From: Oligoflexus sp.
GTDB lineage: Bacteria > Bdellovibrionota_B > Oligoflexia > Oligoflexales > Oligoflexaceae
Direction of reading: 5' to 3'
Assembly (NCBI GenBank): GCA_014377445.1
Contig: JACMPP010000144.1
Coordinates: 33,036-97,035, forward strand
DNA length: 64,000 nt
Made by a program: the position numbers and the translations under genes. This document shows positions 8,170-16,637 of this stretch, piece by piece. Positions within the stretch are counted from its first letter, which is position 1; every line of letters begins with the position of its first letter. Below the pieces are notes generated by a model. That model was given only the letters and a program-made list of their open reading frames with translations. It searched no databases and was not told the origin of the DNA.

Positions 8170-8664
8170 TCAAGAGCTGGCTTGCTCGAGATAGGCAAGT
8201 GCGTCGTCGATGAGACCTTCGATAGTGACCACATCGGCTTGTTTTGCTTCTACGATTTCACTAATCAATCGAGCGCGGGCGCGTTCGATCATTTCTCTTT
8301 CGCCGAAAGATGGCAGACGCAATTTATCTTTGCCAACTAAGTCACGAAGGACTTCTGCTATTTCAAAAAGGGAGCCCGAACGGATTTTGTCCGAGAATTC
8401 CTTCTTACGGCGGTTCCAGATCGTAGAATATGTTTTGGGAGAACTGCGGAGAATAGTGAGGATATTGCTGATATCGTCATCGTTGACGAGTTCGCGTATG
8501 AGACCTTGGCTGGTCTTGGGAAAACGGACCATGAGGCCGCTTTCAAGGATCTTTAGTATATAGTAGTCCTGCGGTGATCCGCCAAGAGAGAGCACTTCAG
8601 TGCCTTCGATAACGCCGACTCCATGGGTCTTATGAACTACCTTATGACCGGATGGAAAACTCAT
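8170..8664 (-). CDS. CarD/CdnL-type transcriptional regulator
   Basis: CarD-family proteins bind RNA polymerase beta through an N-terminal Tudor-like domain (shared with TRCF) and stabilise open promoter complexes, typically at rRNA and growth genes. Visible are MSFPSGHKVVHKTHGVGVIEG and the KTYSTIWNRRKKEFSDKIRS and SLFEIAEVLRDLVGKDK helices of the DNA-binding C-terminal domain. The start is ATG 8664: a perfect AGGAGGT lies upstream and the 164-residue product matches CdnL length. The frame is open to 8805 but that extension encodes an unrelated hydrophobic stretch. It is divergent from rpsO-pnp. Confidence 0.9.
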   Translation of the reverse strand: MSFPSGHKVVHKTHGVGVIEGTEVLSLGGSPQDYYILKILESGLMVRFPKTSQGLIRELVNDDDISNILTILRSSPKTYSTIWNRRKKEFSDKIRSGSLFEIAEVLRDLVGKDKLRLPSFGEREMIERARARLISEIVEAKQADVVTIEGLIDDALAYLEQASS

Positions 8665-8776
8665 CAAAGTACCTCCTGAATTGAGACTCTCGAAAGAGAA
8701 GTTGGGCCCGAGGAAGTAAATCATGGGGAACAACAGCGGAAACAACAAGGCCAACATAACTGCGCAGCTGTGACGT

Positions 8777-8829
8777 TTAATGGCAAACCAACTTAGTTTT
8801 GTCAATATTTAAAACAAAACCCCTATAAT
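8777..8829. promoter_or_regulatory. Overlapping divergent promoters for carD (minus) and rpsO (plus)
   Basis: The palindromic core TTGTCAA at 8799-8805 provides a -35 on both strands. On the minus strand it reads TTGACA (8805-8800), with a weak -10 CATTAA at 8782-8777 after 17 bases. On the plus strand it reads TTGTCA (8799-8804) with a perfect TATAAT at 8824-8829 after a long 19-base spacer. Each is imperfect in one element. Confidence 0.42.
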
Positions 8830-9014
8830 TTCACAAAGCAGGGGCCAGCCGTGCACCTCAACTGGCAAAGCGCTCTTCTTACTTCAGTGAAGAGGACTTG
8901 CATTCCAAGGAGCATTTGGTTACTTTGCCTGCTTACGAAGCCCGAAAACCAGGGGCAGCAGCCGAAGTTCGCGCGCTTGAAACGATTAGAAAGTTTTTTA
9001 GGAAGGATCTAATA
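8830..9014 (+). promoter_or_regulatory. 5' leader of rpsO
   Basis: About 185 bases between the candidate promoter and the rpsO start hold no convincing gene. A hairpin is possible at 8873-8894 (CTCTTC paired with GAAGAG), with an alternative inner pairing CTTC/GAAG at 8882-8892. S15 represses its own translation in several bacteria through mRNA structures that differ between lineages, so a regulatory leader is plausible but not shown. The leader ends with AGGAAGGA before ATG 9015. Confidence 0.3.
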
Positions 9015-9284
9015 ATGGCTTTGAACGAAACTCAAACCAGCGAGATTATTACAAAGTTCGGCAAGAAGCCAGGCGACTCAGGCTCGCCCGAAGTTCAAGT
9101 TGCATTGATGACAAAACGTCTTCAGCAACTGAACGAGCATTTCAAGACACACACTAAAGACCACCATTCCCGTCTTGGTCTTTTGAAACTCGTTGGCCAA
9201 CGTAAGCGCCTCCTGACTTACTTGAAAAGCAAAGACACCTCTGCTTACAAGAATTTGATCGGCGAACTCGGCCTTCGTAAATAA
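9015..9284 (+). CDS. rpsO: 30S ribosomal protein S15 (uS15)
   Basis: S15 is a primary 16S rRNA-binding protein of the small subunit platform. The 89-residue product has [40 protein letters not shown] and ending GELGLRK, all conserved. ATG 9015 is chosen because it gives the exact family length and follows AGGAAGGA by 7 bases; the upstream open frame is leader. It precedes pnp, the widely conserved rpsO-pnp pair. Confidence 0.97.
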   Translation: MALNETQTSEIITKFGKKPGDSGSPEVQVALMTKRLQQLNEHFKTHTKDHHSRLGLLKLVGQRKRLLTYLKSKDTSAYKNLIGELGLRK

Positions 9285-9302
9285 ATTTTACACATCCCAA
9301 AG

Positions 9303-9357
9303 CGTCTTTATCTCTCGCCAATATCTTGATAGTGTTGGCAGGAATAAAGACGTTTTT
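9303..9357 (+). terminator. rpsO-pnp intergenic hairpin (terminator or RNase III site)
   Basis: An outer stem CGTCTTTAT (9303-9311) pairs perfectly with ATAAAGACG (9344-9352), and an inner stem GCCAA (9317-9321) pairs with TTGGC (9335-9339). Five T residues follow at 9353-9357. This is a good partial terminator. In E. coli the same interval carries a terminator and an RNase III processing hairpin through which PNPase autoregulates; a similar role here is inference. Confidence 0.75.
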
Positions 9358-9401
9358 AATTTTGGCTGTTTTTGCCAAACTCATTTTGGAGTAACCGCAC
9401 G

Positions 9402-11489
9402 ATGTCTGTCATCAAGGAAGCCATAGTCGGCGACAAGACCATCCGCTTTGAATTCAATAAATTTGCTAAGCAAGCAAATGGTTCCGTTATGGTTAGCTGT
9501 GGAGACACCCAAGTCCTTGTGACAGTGTGTGCCGCTGAAGCGCCTAAAGAGGGTCAAGACTTCTTCCCCCTCAGCGTTGATTATATTGAAAAGTATTATG
9601 CCGCCGGTCGTATACCCGGCGGTTTTGTTAAGCGCGAAGGAAGATTGAGTGAGCTTGAAACTCTGACTTCTCGCCTTATTGACCGTCCTCTACGCCCTTG
9701 CTTCCCAGAAGGTTACCTGAACGATACCCAAGTTATCGCCACAGTCATGTCCCTCGATCCCCTTCATCATCCATCCACTCTCGCTATGGCCGGTGCCAGC
9801 GTTGCTTTGATGATCAGCGACATTCCATTTAACGGTCCAGTCGCTTCCCTTCGTATCGGCCGCAAAGATGGTAAATTTATCATCGATTCCGTGCCTGGCG
9901 ATGATTCGGATCTTGAACTCGTCGTTGCAGCCACTCCTGATGCTGTTTTGATGGTTGAAGCGGCCGCCAAGTTCCTGTCTGAAGCTGAGATGATCGAAGC
10001 TATCGTTTTCGCTCAGAAATCGATGAAGCCCCTTCATGATCTTCAGCTCGAAATTCAAAAAGAAATCGGCAAGACGAAAAAAGAACTCGTTCGCGATGCG
10101 GGCGCCGACGCTCTTTACGCTAAAGCGCAAGGCGTTGCTGGCGATCTCGTCAAAACCGCTCTCGTCATCAAAGAAAAACAAACTCGTCAAAAAGCTTTCC
10201 GCGATATCAAAGCCAAGCTCGCTGCTGAATTGAACCCTGAAAACAGCGGTTCAGTTGGCAAAGCTCTTTACGTAGCGCTCGAAAGACTTCAATACGACAT
10301 CATGCGCGCCATGATCCTCGATGACAAAAAACGTATCGATGGTCGTTCGTTCACGGATATCCGCAAAATCACTTGCGAAACCAAGGTTCTTAAGAGAACT
10401 CACGGTTCGGCTTTGTTCACCCGCGGTGAAACACAAGCTCTCGCGACGATTACTCTCGGGTCTGGTGATGACGAGCAGCGTATGGACTCGATCACTCAAC
10501 CTAACGCGACCAAGCAATTCATGCTGCACTACAACTTCCCTCCGTTCTCGGTTGGTGAAGCTCGTCCCCTCCGCGGTATCGGCCGTCGTGAGATCGGTCA
10601 CGGTGCACTTGCTGAAAAAGCTCTTACCGCTGTTTTGCCCGCACCAGGAACCTTCAACTACACCATTCGTTTGGTATCTGAAGTTCTTGAGTCGAACGGC
10701 TCGTCTTCGATGGCAACTGTTTGTGCCGGAACTATGGCTCTACTCGACGCCGGTGTGCCGATCAAACAACCAGTCGCTGGTATCGCAATGGGCTTGATCA
10801 TGGAAGGCAGCAAGTATGCGGTCCTTTCTGATATCCTCGGCGACGAAGATCATCTTGGCGATATGGACTTTAAAGTAACCGGTGGACAAGAAGGTATTAC
10901 AGCTCTTCAAATGGACATCAAAATTGGTGGAATCTCGGCGAAGATCTTGGGCGAAGCCCTTGAGCAAGCTCGTCAAGGACGTCAATTCATTCTTCAAAAA
11001 CTCATAGCAGCGATCAACGCTCCTGCTGAAATCAGTGAGTACGCTCCTCAGATCTTCCAAATGAAGATCAAAGAAGAGAAAATTCGTGACCTCATCGGAC
11101 CAGGCGGCAAGACGATCAAAAAACTCGTGGCTGAACTCGGCGTAAAAATCGATATCAACGACGACGGTATCGTCAACATCATCGCTCAAGATGGTGCGAC
11201 GGCTGAACGCGCGAAACAAGCGATTCGCGGCATCACTTCTGATCCAGAAGTTGGCGCTATCTACCTTGGACTCATCAAGAAAATCGTCGACTTCGGCGCG
11301 TTTGTTGAGATCCGTCCAGGCCTAGAGGGTCTTCTGCATATTTCTCAGCTTGAGAACCGTAAAGTTGATCGCGTGACTGACATCATTCAGGAAGGCGAGC
11401 AAGTGCTCGTTAAGATCATCGATGTCGATCGCCAGGGTAAGATCAAGTTGAGCCGTAAAGAAGCTCTCGGTCAAAAACCTACTGTTTAA
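9402..11489 (+). CDS. pnp: Polyribonucleotide nucleotidyltransferase (PNPase)
   Basis: PNPase degrades RNA 3' to 5' by phosphorolysis and can add tails; it is a degradosome component. The 695-residue protein has two RNase PH domains (IRFEFNKFAKQANGSVMVSC in the first, AALFTRGE-type motif HGSALFTRGETQALATITLG in the second), then a KH domain with IRDLIGPGGKTIKKL and an S1 domain with YLGLIKKIVDFGAFVEIRPG and LEGLLHISQLENRKV. Length is normal. ATG 9402 is preceded by GGAG at 10 bases; the frame is open 10 codons further upstream without a good ribosome site. Confidence 0.98.
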   Translation: MSVIKEAIVGDKTIRFEFNKFAKQANGSVMVSCGDTQVLVTVCAAEAPKEGQDFFPLSVDYIEKYYAAGRIPGGFVKREGRLSELETLTSRLIDRPLRPCFPEGYLNDTQVIATVMSLDPLHHPSTLAMAGASVALMISDIPFNGPVASLRIGRKDGKFIIDSVPGDDSDLELVVAATPDAVLMVEAAAKFLSEAEMIEAIVFAQKSMKPLHDLQLEIQKEIGKTKKELVRDAGADALYAKAQGVAGDLVKTALVIKEKQTRQKAFRDIKAKLAAELNPENSGSVGKALYVALERLQYDIMRAMILDDKKRIDGRSFTDIRKITCETKVLKRTHGSALFTRGETQALATITLGSGDDEQRMDSITQPNATKQFMLHYNFPPFSVGEARPLRGIGRREIGHGALAEKALTAVLPAPGTFNYTIRLVSEVLESNGSSSMATVCAGTMALLDAGVPIKQPVAGIAMGLIMEGSKYAVLSDILGDEDHLGDMDFKVTGGQEGITALQMDIKIGGISAKILGEALEQARQGRQFILQKLIAAINAPAEISEYAPQIFQMKIKEEKIRDLIGPGGKTIKKLVAELGVKIDINDDGIVNIIAQDGATAERAKQAIRGITSDPEVGAIYLGLIKKIVDFGAFVEIRPGLEGLLHISQLENRKVDRVTDIIQEGEQVLVKIIDVDRQGKIKLSRKEALGQKPTV

Positions 11490-11524
11490 GCTTAACTTTT
11501 GAACAGAGAGAGAAGGATTTTTTG

Positions 11525-11995
11525 ATGTTCAAACTTCGATACGCAGAAGGCTGTCAGCCAGCATACATGACCGAGCACTCCGCAGCTGCCGACTTGGTAG
11601 CGCGTGAAGCGGCTCTTGTGCCTCCGGGCAAGGTTGTGCTCGTTCCAGCCGGCGTGTGGATCGACAGTGTGGAGTGGGATAACGTACCCGCTGGTTTTAT
11701 TCCGGAATTGCAAGTGCGCGCACGATCGGGCCTGGCCCGCAAGTCGAGCATTTCACTCGCCAACGGTATCGGTACTATCGATGCGGATTATCGGGATGAA
11801 GTCGGGGTGCTTTTGATCAATCACGGCGAGGAGGCTTTCATCATCCAACGGGGCGACCGGCTGGCTCAGATGACACTTAACCTCGTGGCCCGCATCCCTG
11901 GTCTACCGGTTGGTGGATTGAGAAGGGGTGGGTTTGGCTCCACCGCAGTTTCGAGTGCCACGTCTCCTGTTTCAGCCGCACCTCAAACTGTTTGA
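11525..11995 (+). CDS. dut: Deoxyuridine 5'-triphosphate nucleotidohydrolase (dUTPase)
   Basis: This homotrimeric enzyme hydrolyses dUTP to dUMP, keeping uracil out of DNA and feeding dTMP synthesis. All five motifs are present in order: AAADLVA (I), RSGLARK (II), GTIDADYRDEVGV (III), RGDRLAQM (IV) and RGGFGSTA (V). Two deviate from consensus: AGxDL is AAADL and DYRGE is DYRDE. A Ser/Ala/Pro tail follows motif V. ATG 11525 has AGAAGGA 8 bases upstream. It follows pnp by 35 bases and may be co-transcribed with it. Confidence 0.93.
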   Translation: MFKLRYAEGCQPAYMTEHSAAADLVAREAALVPPGKVVLVPAGVWIDSVEWDNVPAGFIPELQVRARSGLARKSSISLANGIGTIDADYRDEVGVLLINHGEEAFIIQRGDRLAQMTLNLVARIPGLPVGGLRRGGFGSTAVSSATSPVSAAPQTV

Positions 11996-11997
11996 GG
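11981..11997. repeat. Perfect 17-base palindrome over the dut stop codon
   Basis: CCTCAAAC-T-GTTTGAGG has perfect 8-base arms and includes the dut TGA. A second partial copy, CAGTTTGAGGC, occurs about 110 bases downstream near 12096. There is no T run, so it is not a standard terminator; it may be an operator or a small repeat family. The interval 11998-12120 otherwise shows no gene. Confidence 0.5.
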
Positions 11998-12120
11998 CTA
12001 GGCAGCTCGCAGTAAGGCGACGGAGTTGACATTATTCAATCCCACAAGGGGACACATGTGAGTAAGCCGAGCGAGAATGCAACGACGCCTGAAGCAGTTT
12101 GAGGCATGGCTTGGCCCCCT

Positions 12121-13890
12121 TTAAGCTGCTGAGCTCGGGAGTAGCATGAGCTTTCCTCCCGCAGTCAGATCCAGAGCCAAGTCTACCAGCTCCTTCCCTT
12201 TCTGATTATTCCCTACTTTAAAGTACAACTGGCCCAAACACATCACGAGTGATGGTTTGTTGCCCAGTAGTACCTTTAATTGTTCGAGAAGCGAAATCGA
12301 ACGATCGAAGTCTTCACTCTCATTGCAGGCTTGCGTCAAGGCTATGAGATAGCGCGAATTCTCGACATCGACGGAAATGCTTTTTCCCAGCCAGTAAACG
12401 GCTTCGTCTGCCATTCCAATCTTGCGATAGACACTTCCAATTCCACCCATGGCTTCCGCATCATTAGGCTTCAGAGCGAGCGCCTTGCGATAGAAGGACA
12501 GGGCTTCTTCATTGGAATGTGTAAAGAGCGCGATACGAGCGAGTCCAAGATAGGCTTCGCGCTGAACGCTTACTTCGGCTGTGCAGAGTTCAAAACAGGA
12601 CATGGCATCATCGAGCAGGCTGTTTTGGAGAAGGGTTTGTCCCTTCAGGACCAGCAATCGACCGCGGTAATCACTGTGACTGCCCCAGCGGCCCATTTCC
12701 ACTTCGTGAGCGACGTAGAAATCATCGATATCAAGCTTCGCCTTGGCGGTGAGGGTGGCCATCACATGTGCAAAATCACCGGCCAGTGGCAACTGAATCG
12801 GTTTCTCAGAAATACGGACTTTCAGGAAGTCTGAAAGACGCAGAGAGGCGTGGTTCTGAGTGTAATTCTTTTCGACCAGGTCAATAATCTCTGTGCGATC
12901 GATCGGGTTCATCAGCACATCGCGCAGGGAAAGAGCCAGAGTATTCGGATTGGCGACTACGAATTGAGAATTGACCACAGAGGCCAGAGGATGCTTCTCG
13001 TCGACGAGAACCTTCACCCCGCAAGCCATGCCTTCCAGAATTGTAAACAGGCGTTCCGTAGCATCCTGGCCATCGCTGAGGGATACAAATAGATCGGCGG
13101 CCGACATCAAATCGATAAAGAAGGGACGGATGTCCTGCGCGACAAACATAATGGACTTGGTCATGCCGAGATCGACAGCGCGATACTTGACAGAATCTTT
13201 GTTGGCAGCGTTGCCTATGAAGAGCAGTTTTGCCCGTTCAAAAAGTGTTACGTCCAAGGCTTCGAGCATTTTAAAGGCTGCCATCAATTCAAAAGGAGCC
13301 AGATCGTCACTGAGTGGACTGACCACGAGCAGATCTTCCTGTCCAACCTTTAAATAATCACGAAACTTGAGGCGAAGCTTGTCGTGGAAGCCAAATTTCT
13401 TAGCTTGAATCTCAGCCTGAAGTACCAGGATTTTCTCCGGGGTACAGCCCATGAACTCAAGAGTTTCGCCCACGGTTTCATCAAAAATCAAAAAGCCGCT
13501 GGCATTGTTGATGCAGTCTTGGAAGTCTTCGGATTTTTCTAAAATCGCCTGCTTCAACTCTTCTTCTTTTTGACAGAAGAGAAGGAACGGCTTCTGATGA
13601 TGATAGGCGTAACGGAAAGCCTGATAAGTCGAAGCATCGAGAAGACCCGAAGCGACGATGACATCCGCCTTGGAGAGCTCATCTTCCACGCCAAGCATAT
13701 AGCCTGGGAGATGATGATCCTCTATGAAGGTCTGCAAGGGAATCTCCGTGAGATAGCTTTCCGGGCTGATCCCATCGAGAAGACCGAGACCCTTGATGTC
13801 GAAATTTTCGCTAAGCGGACCGAAGACCTCTAGCAAACGAATGCTATGTTTCGCACCCATAATCAACGCAATACTCAATTTTCTTTCCAT
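12121..13890 (-). CDS. GT-B glycosyltransferase-like protein with C-terminal TPR repeats
   Basis: This 589-residue protein has a C-terminal half of the GT4 type near residues 185-330 (LLVVSPLSDDLAPFELMAAF, ALLFIG-like KLLFIGNAANK, IRPFFIDLMSAADLFVSLSD, ERLFTILEGMACGVKVLVDE), the usual donor-sugar binding region. Tetratricopeptide repeats follow from about 430 (AYLGLARIALFTHSNEEALS, FYRKALALKPNDAEAMGGIG). No signal peptide is seen, so it is cytoplasmic. It overlaps the upstream protease gene by 16 bases, so the two are probably coupled. The acceptor is unknown; TPR-linked glycosyltransferases often modify proteins or surface polymers. Confidence 0.72.
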   Translation of the reverse strand: MERKLSIALIMGAKHSIRLLEVFGPLSENFDIKGLGLLDGISPESYLTEIPLQTFIEDHHLPGYMLGVEDELSKADVIVASGLLDASTYQAFRYAYHHQKPFLLFCQKEEELKQAILEKSEDFQDCINNASGFLIFDETVGETLEFMGCTPEKILVLQAEIQAKKFGFHDKLRLKFRDYLKVGQEDLLVVSPLSDDLAPFELMAAFKMLEALDVTLFERAKLLFIGNAANKDSVKYRAVDLGMTKSIMFVAQDIRPFFIDLMSAADLFVSLSDGQDATERLFTILEGMACGVKVLVDEKHPLASVVNSQFVVANPNTLALSLRDVLMNPIDRTEIIDLVEKNYTQNHASLRLSDFLKVRISEKPIQLPLAGDFAHVMATLTAKAKLDIDDFYVAHEVEMGRWGSHSDYRGRLLVLKGQTLLQNSLLDDAMSCFELCTAEVSVQREAYLGLARIALFTHSNEEALSFYRKALALKPNDAEAMGGIGSVYRKIGMADEAVYWLGKSISVDVENSRYLIALTQACNESEDFDRSISLLEQLKVLLGNKPSLVMCLGQLYFKVGNNQKGKELVDLALDLTAGGKLMLLPSSAA

Positions 13891-16415
13891 GGCCCCGTCC
13901 CTGTTAGAACATCCGACTTCGACATCCGAGCCTTTGGCGAGCTGGGAAGAGCGAAATGAGTCTTGCTTGGAAGCACATATTCGTCGCTCTCGATGAGAGC
14001 ACCAAACTTGAATTCATCAGAAACAATGCTGTTGCCCGCATGTACAGCGACCAGGGCAACTTTGGACTCGCCTGGCTTAAGATCTCCCAGGGCAACGGCT
14101 TTCGTATCAACCGTGATCTGGCGGCCGGCAAGGCTGACCAGTTTGAGTTCGACCTTATGGGCGACGATCGCTGAGTTGTTGCGAACATTGACGCGGATTT
14201 TCGCGTTCTCGGATGGCTCCAGGATTCCGGCCTGATTCCCGCCTTCTTCGCTGACAAGACTCATGTTCATCGTGATGTCAGGCTTCTTCGTTTCGGTCAG
14301 CTCCACATAGAATTCTTTTTCGCGATTGGGGACCGGCCATCCGCTGCGGCCGAGGCCAGCACGCATACGAACCGAACCTTCTTTGGCGCTGACCTTCATT
14401 TCAAATTTCATCGTTCCCTGAAGGGTTTGACCCGGCTCGATTTTACCGATCAAGGCCTCATTGGTACCGAGGCTCGATTGAATCGAACTCAGGTAGACCG
14501 ACAGCCGATAGATAGGCTTTTTCGAGAGATTCTTCAGTTGATAGGAAACTTCCAGCGTTTTGCCTTCTTGCATAGACATTCGCTTAGGCATTTGAACGAT
14601 GAATTGAACATTCCTGTCGTCATCGGAATTCTCATTGGCTTCGCTCCAGTTGATCTTCTGATCCTTGGCGAGCCAATCCACGGCAGCTTTGTCAAAGTCG
14701 ACAAGACTCTTCTTCACGAAAGCGTCGGCACTGGCTTTCCAATAGGTTGCTCTCAGACGTTCCACCGGGAAAGGGACGCCATCACGCTTGGCGAGTTCAC
14801 CGAGAAATTTGGTGGCGAATATCAGAGGGACATCAGGATCGCTGTCTTTTTTATCGGCTGGCAGAAGGTAATAGGCTTTTTGCGAACGCGATGCGCTCAT
14901 GACCGTCTTGGCTTTTTCCGCATCGAGACTGTGATCGAGGAAACGCTCAGACTTGTAACGATATTCACCCAGGAGATTGAGGTTTGTTTTGTTTTTTTGT
15001 AAAGGCTGGAGCCAGATATCGGGGCTGATGCCGATATTTTGAATCGAAATACCCTTTGGCGTAAAATAGCGGGCAATTGTGAGTTTGAGAGCTTGTTCAC
15101 CTGGCAATTCAAAGACGGTCTGGACCGATCCTTTGCCAAAGCTGGGCTCACCGATCACGACCGCACGGCCTTGATCCTTCAATGCGCCGGCTACGATTTC
15201 GCTCGCCGAGGCGGTGTCGCCGTTGGTGAGGATCGCAATGGGATAATCAAAGTGATAGAGGTTCTTCTTGGCCATATCGAATTCACGGGAGCGGCCTTGA
15301 GTGGTCAGGATTTTGCCTTCGTCGAGAAACAAATCGGCGACCTTGACCGCTTGATCGAGGAGCCCGCCTGGATTCGATCGCATGTCGAGGATGATCCCGA
15401 TGATCGGTTCTTTCTTTTGCTGGGCCTTGATGAGGGCTTCGCGGAGTTCGGCAGCCGTTCGCGAGGAAAAGCTATCGATGAAGGCATAAAAGACATTGCC
15501 TTTGACCGCTGGGATCAGCTTGGATTCAACAGAATCCACCTGGATGATTTCACGAGTGAGCTGCACATTACGAGGGGCGAGATCGCCTTCTCTGAGGAGT
15601 GAAAGTCGAACCTTTGTGCCAGGTTCGCCGCGCATGTATTGAATCAAATCGTCGAGAGTCGTCCCAAAGGTGTTTTTATCATCGATCTGCATGATGCGAT
15701 CAAGCTTGGCGACACCGGCTCGTGAGGCAGGGCTTTTGGGTAAGGGCTTAACGACAGTCAGCACATCGTCTTGCATACCGACCACAACACCGAGTCCACC
15801 GAAAGAGCCTTCGGTACCTTGACGAAGGTCCCTATATTCTTCGGAATCCAGAAGATTGCTATGAGGATCCAATCCAGCCAGCATCGCATTTACAACGAGA
15901 TGAGAACCATTTTTTTCGATCTTTTTGCCTTTGGCCGAGGGCTCTGGATGGCGATCCAGAAGACGGGCAAGCTTGAGGGAGTCACGCACAAGTTCGTCAA
16001 AAGCATATTTATCGCTCAGGCGGAAACTGACAGTTTCGCCAGCTTTCGTTACGGCCCAGGTGTCCGGGTTGGGAAAACTAAGACGGACAAAGTCGCCGAT
16101 TTCAAGAGCTTTAAGGGTCTCTTCCATCAACTTACGATTGCCTACACGGTCCTCGTCCACATAGTAGTTCTGGACGATGGTGAGGATCGAATCGATAAGG
16201 AGCGAATCGGAAAGCCCTGTGCTGGCTTTGCCAAGCTCGGCCCGGCGGCGTTCGCCACGTGGTCTGAGCGCAAGGTCTTTCACCGTTCCAATCGCGGAAA
16301 GCTCCGCTTTTGAGTCGATTTTCGGCACAACCCAAGCTTGAGTCGCTGCCAACAGGATGACGGAGGCGAAAGCTAATAGGATGGTTCTGAAAGTGGCTGG
16401 TTTCCAGTGCTGCAT
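13875..16415 (-). CDS. C-terminal processing peptidase, S41 family, with PDZ domain
   Basis: A tail-specific periplasmic protease of the CtpA/Prc type. It has an N-terminal signal or anchor (residues 10-30, TILLAFASVILLAATQAW), a PDZ domain (about 205-275, FGGLGVVVGMQDDVLTVVKP then SPASRAGVAKLDRIMQID), and the S41 core with catalytic Ser403 in GDTASASEIVAGAL and Lys428 in GEPSFGKGSVQT. At 846 residues it is much longer than CtpA (about 450). The C-terminal 300 residues carry a Prc-like helical part and two beta-rich CARDB/BACON-like segments. Substrates are unknown; family members trim peptidoglycan hydrolases and lipoproteins. Confidence 0.9.
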   Translation of the reverse strand: MQHWKPATFRTILLAFASVILLAATQAWVVPKIDSKAELSAIGTVKDLALRPRGERRRAELGKASTGLSDSLLIDSILTIVQNYYVDEDRVGNRKLMEETLKALEIGDFVRLSFPNPDTWAVTKAGETVSFRLSDKYAFDELVRDSLKLARLLDRHPEPSAKGKKIEKNGSHLVVNAMLAGLDPHSNLLDSEEYRDLRQGTEGSFGGLGVVVGMQDDVLTVVKPLPKSPASRAGVAKLDRIMQIDDKNTFGTTLDDLIQYMRGEPGTKVRLSLLREGDLAPRNVQLTREIIQVDSVESKLIPAVKGNVFYAFIDSFSSRTAAELREALIKAQQKKEPIIGIILDMRSNPGGLLDQAVKVADLFLDEGKILTTQGRSREFDMAKKNLYHFDYPIAILTNGDTASASEIVAGALKDQGRAVVIGEPSFGKGSVQTVFELPGEQALKLTIARYFTPKGISIQNIGISPDIWLQPLQKNKTNLNLLGEYRYKSERFLDHSLDAEKAKTVMSASRSQKAYYLLPADKKDSDPDVPLIFATKFLGELAKRDGVPFPVERLRATYWKASADAFVKKSLVDFDKAAVDWLAKDQKINWSEANENSDDDRNVQFIVQMPKRMSMQEGKTLEVSYQLKNLSKKPIYRLSVYLSSIQSSLGTNEALIGKIEPGQTLQGTMKFEMKVSAKEGSVRMRAGLGRSGWPVPNREKEFYVELTETKKPDITMNMSLVSEEGGNQAGILEPSENAKIRVNVRNNSAIVAHKVELKLVSLAGRQITVDTKAVALGDLKPGESKVALVAVHAGNSIVSDEFKFGALIESDEYVLPSKTHFALPSSPKARMSKSDVLTGTGPWKEN

Positions 16416-16513
16416 GGTTTGTTCTCCCTACAGCCCTATCGACAACTAGGAAATTTTGTTTAGGTTCCGAGAAAATACTGCCCAGTTGGCCAGTTTTTTG
16501 GGTTAAGACAAGG

Positions 16514-16533
16514 TCTTACAATTCACTGTAAGA
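16514..16533. repeat. Inverted repeat between divergent ctp and TPR genes
   Basis: TCTTACA-ATTCAC-TGTAAGA has perfect 7-base arms around a 6-base centre, lying between two divergent genes. It resembles a dimeric repressor operator. No assigned regulator is adjacent. The rest of 16416-16637 is A/T-rich promoter-like DNA with no gene. Confidence 0.4.
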
Positions 16534-16637
16534 ATTGCACTTTCGGAGCCCGATGCCGAAAAACCAAAATATTTCTTAACAATTTTACAAGGCCGCCGAT
16601 GAGGAGCTTGAAGCCAGAGAACAGCCTCGGAGGATTT

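Noticed and set aside
8665..8805. Hydrophobic N-terminal extension of the CarD protein
   Set aside because: A perfect AGGAGGT lies before ATG 8664 and CarD proteins are cytoplasmic; the extension overlaps the promoter.
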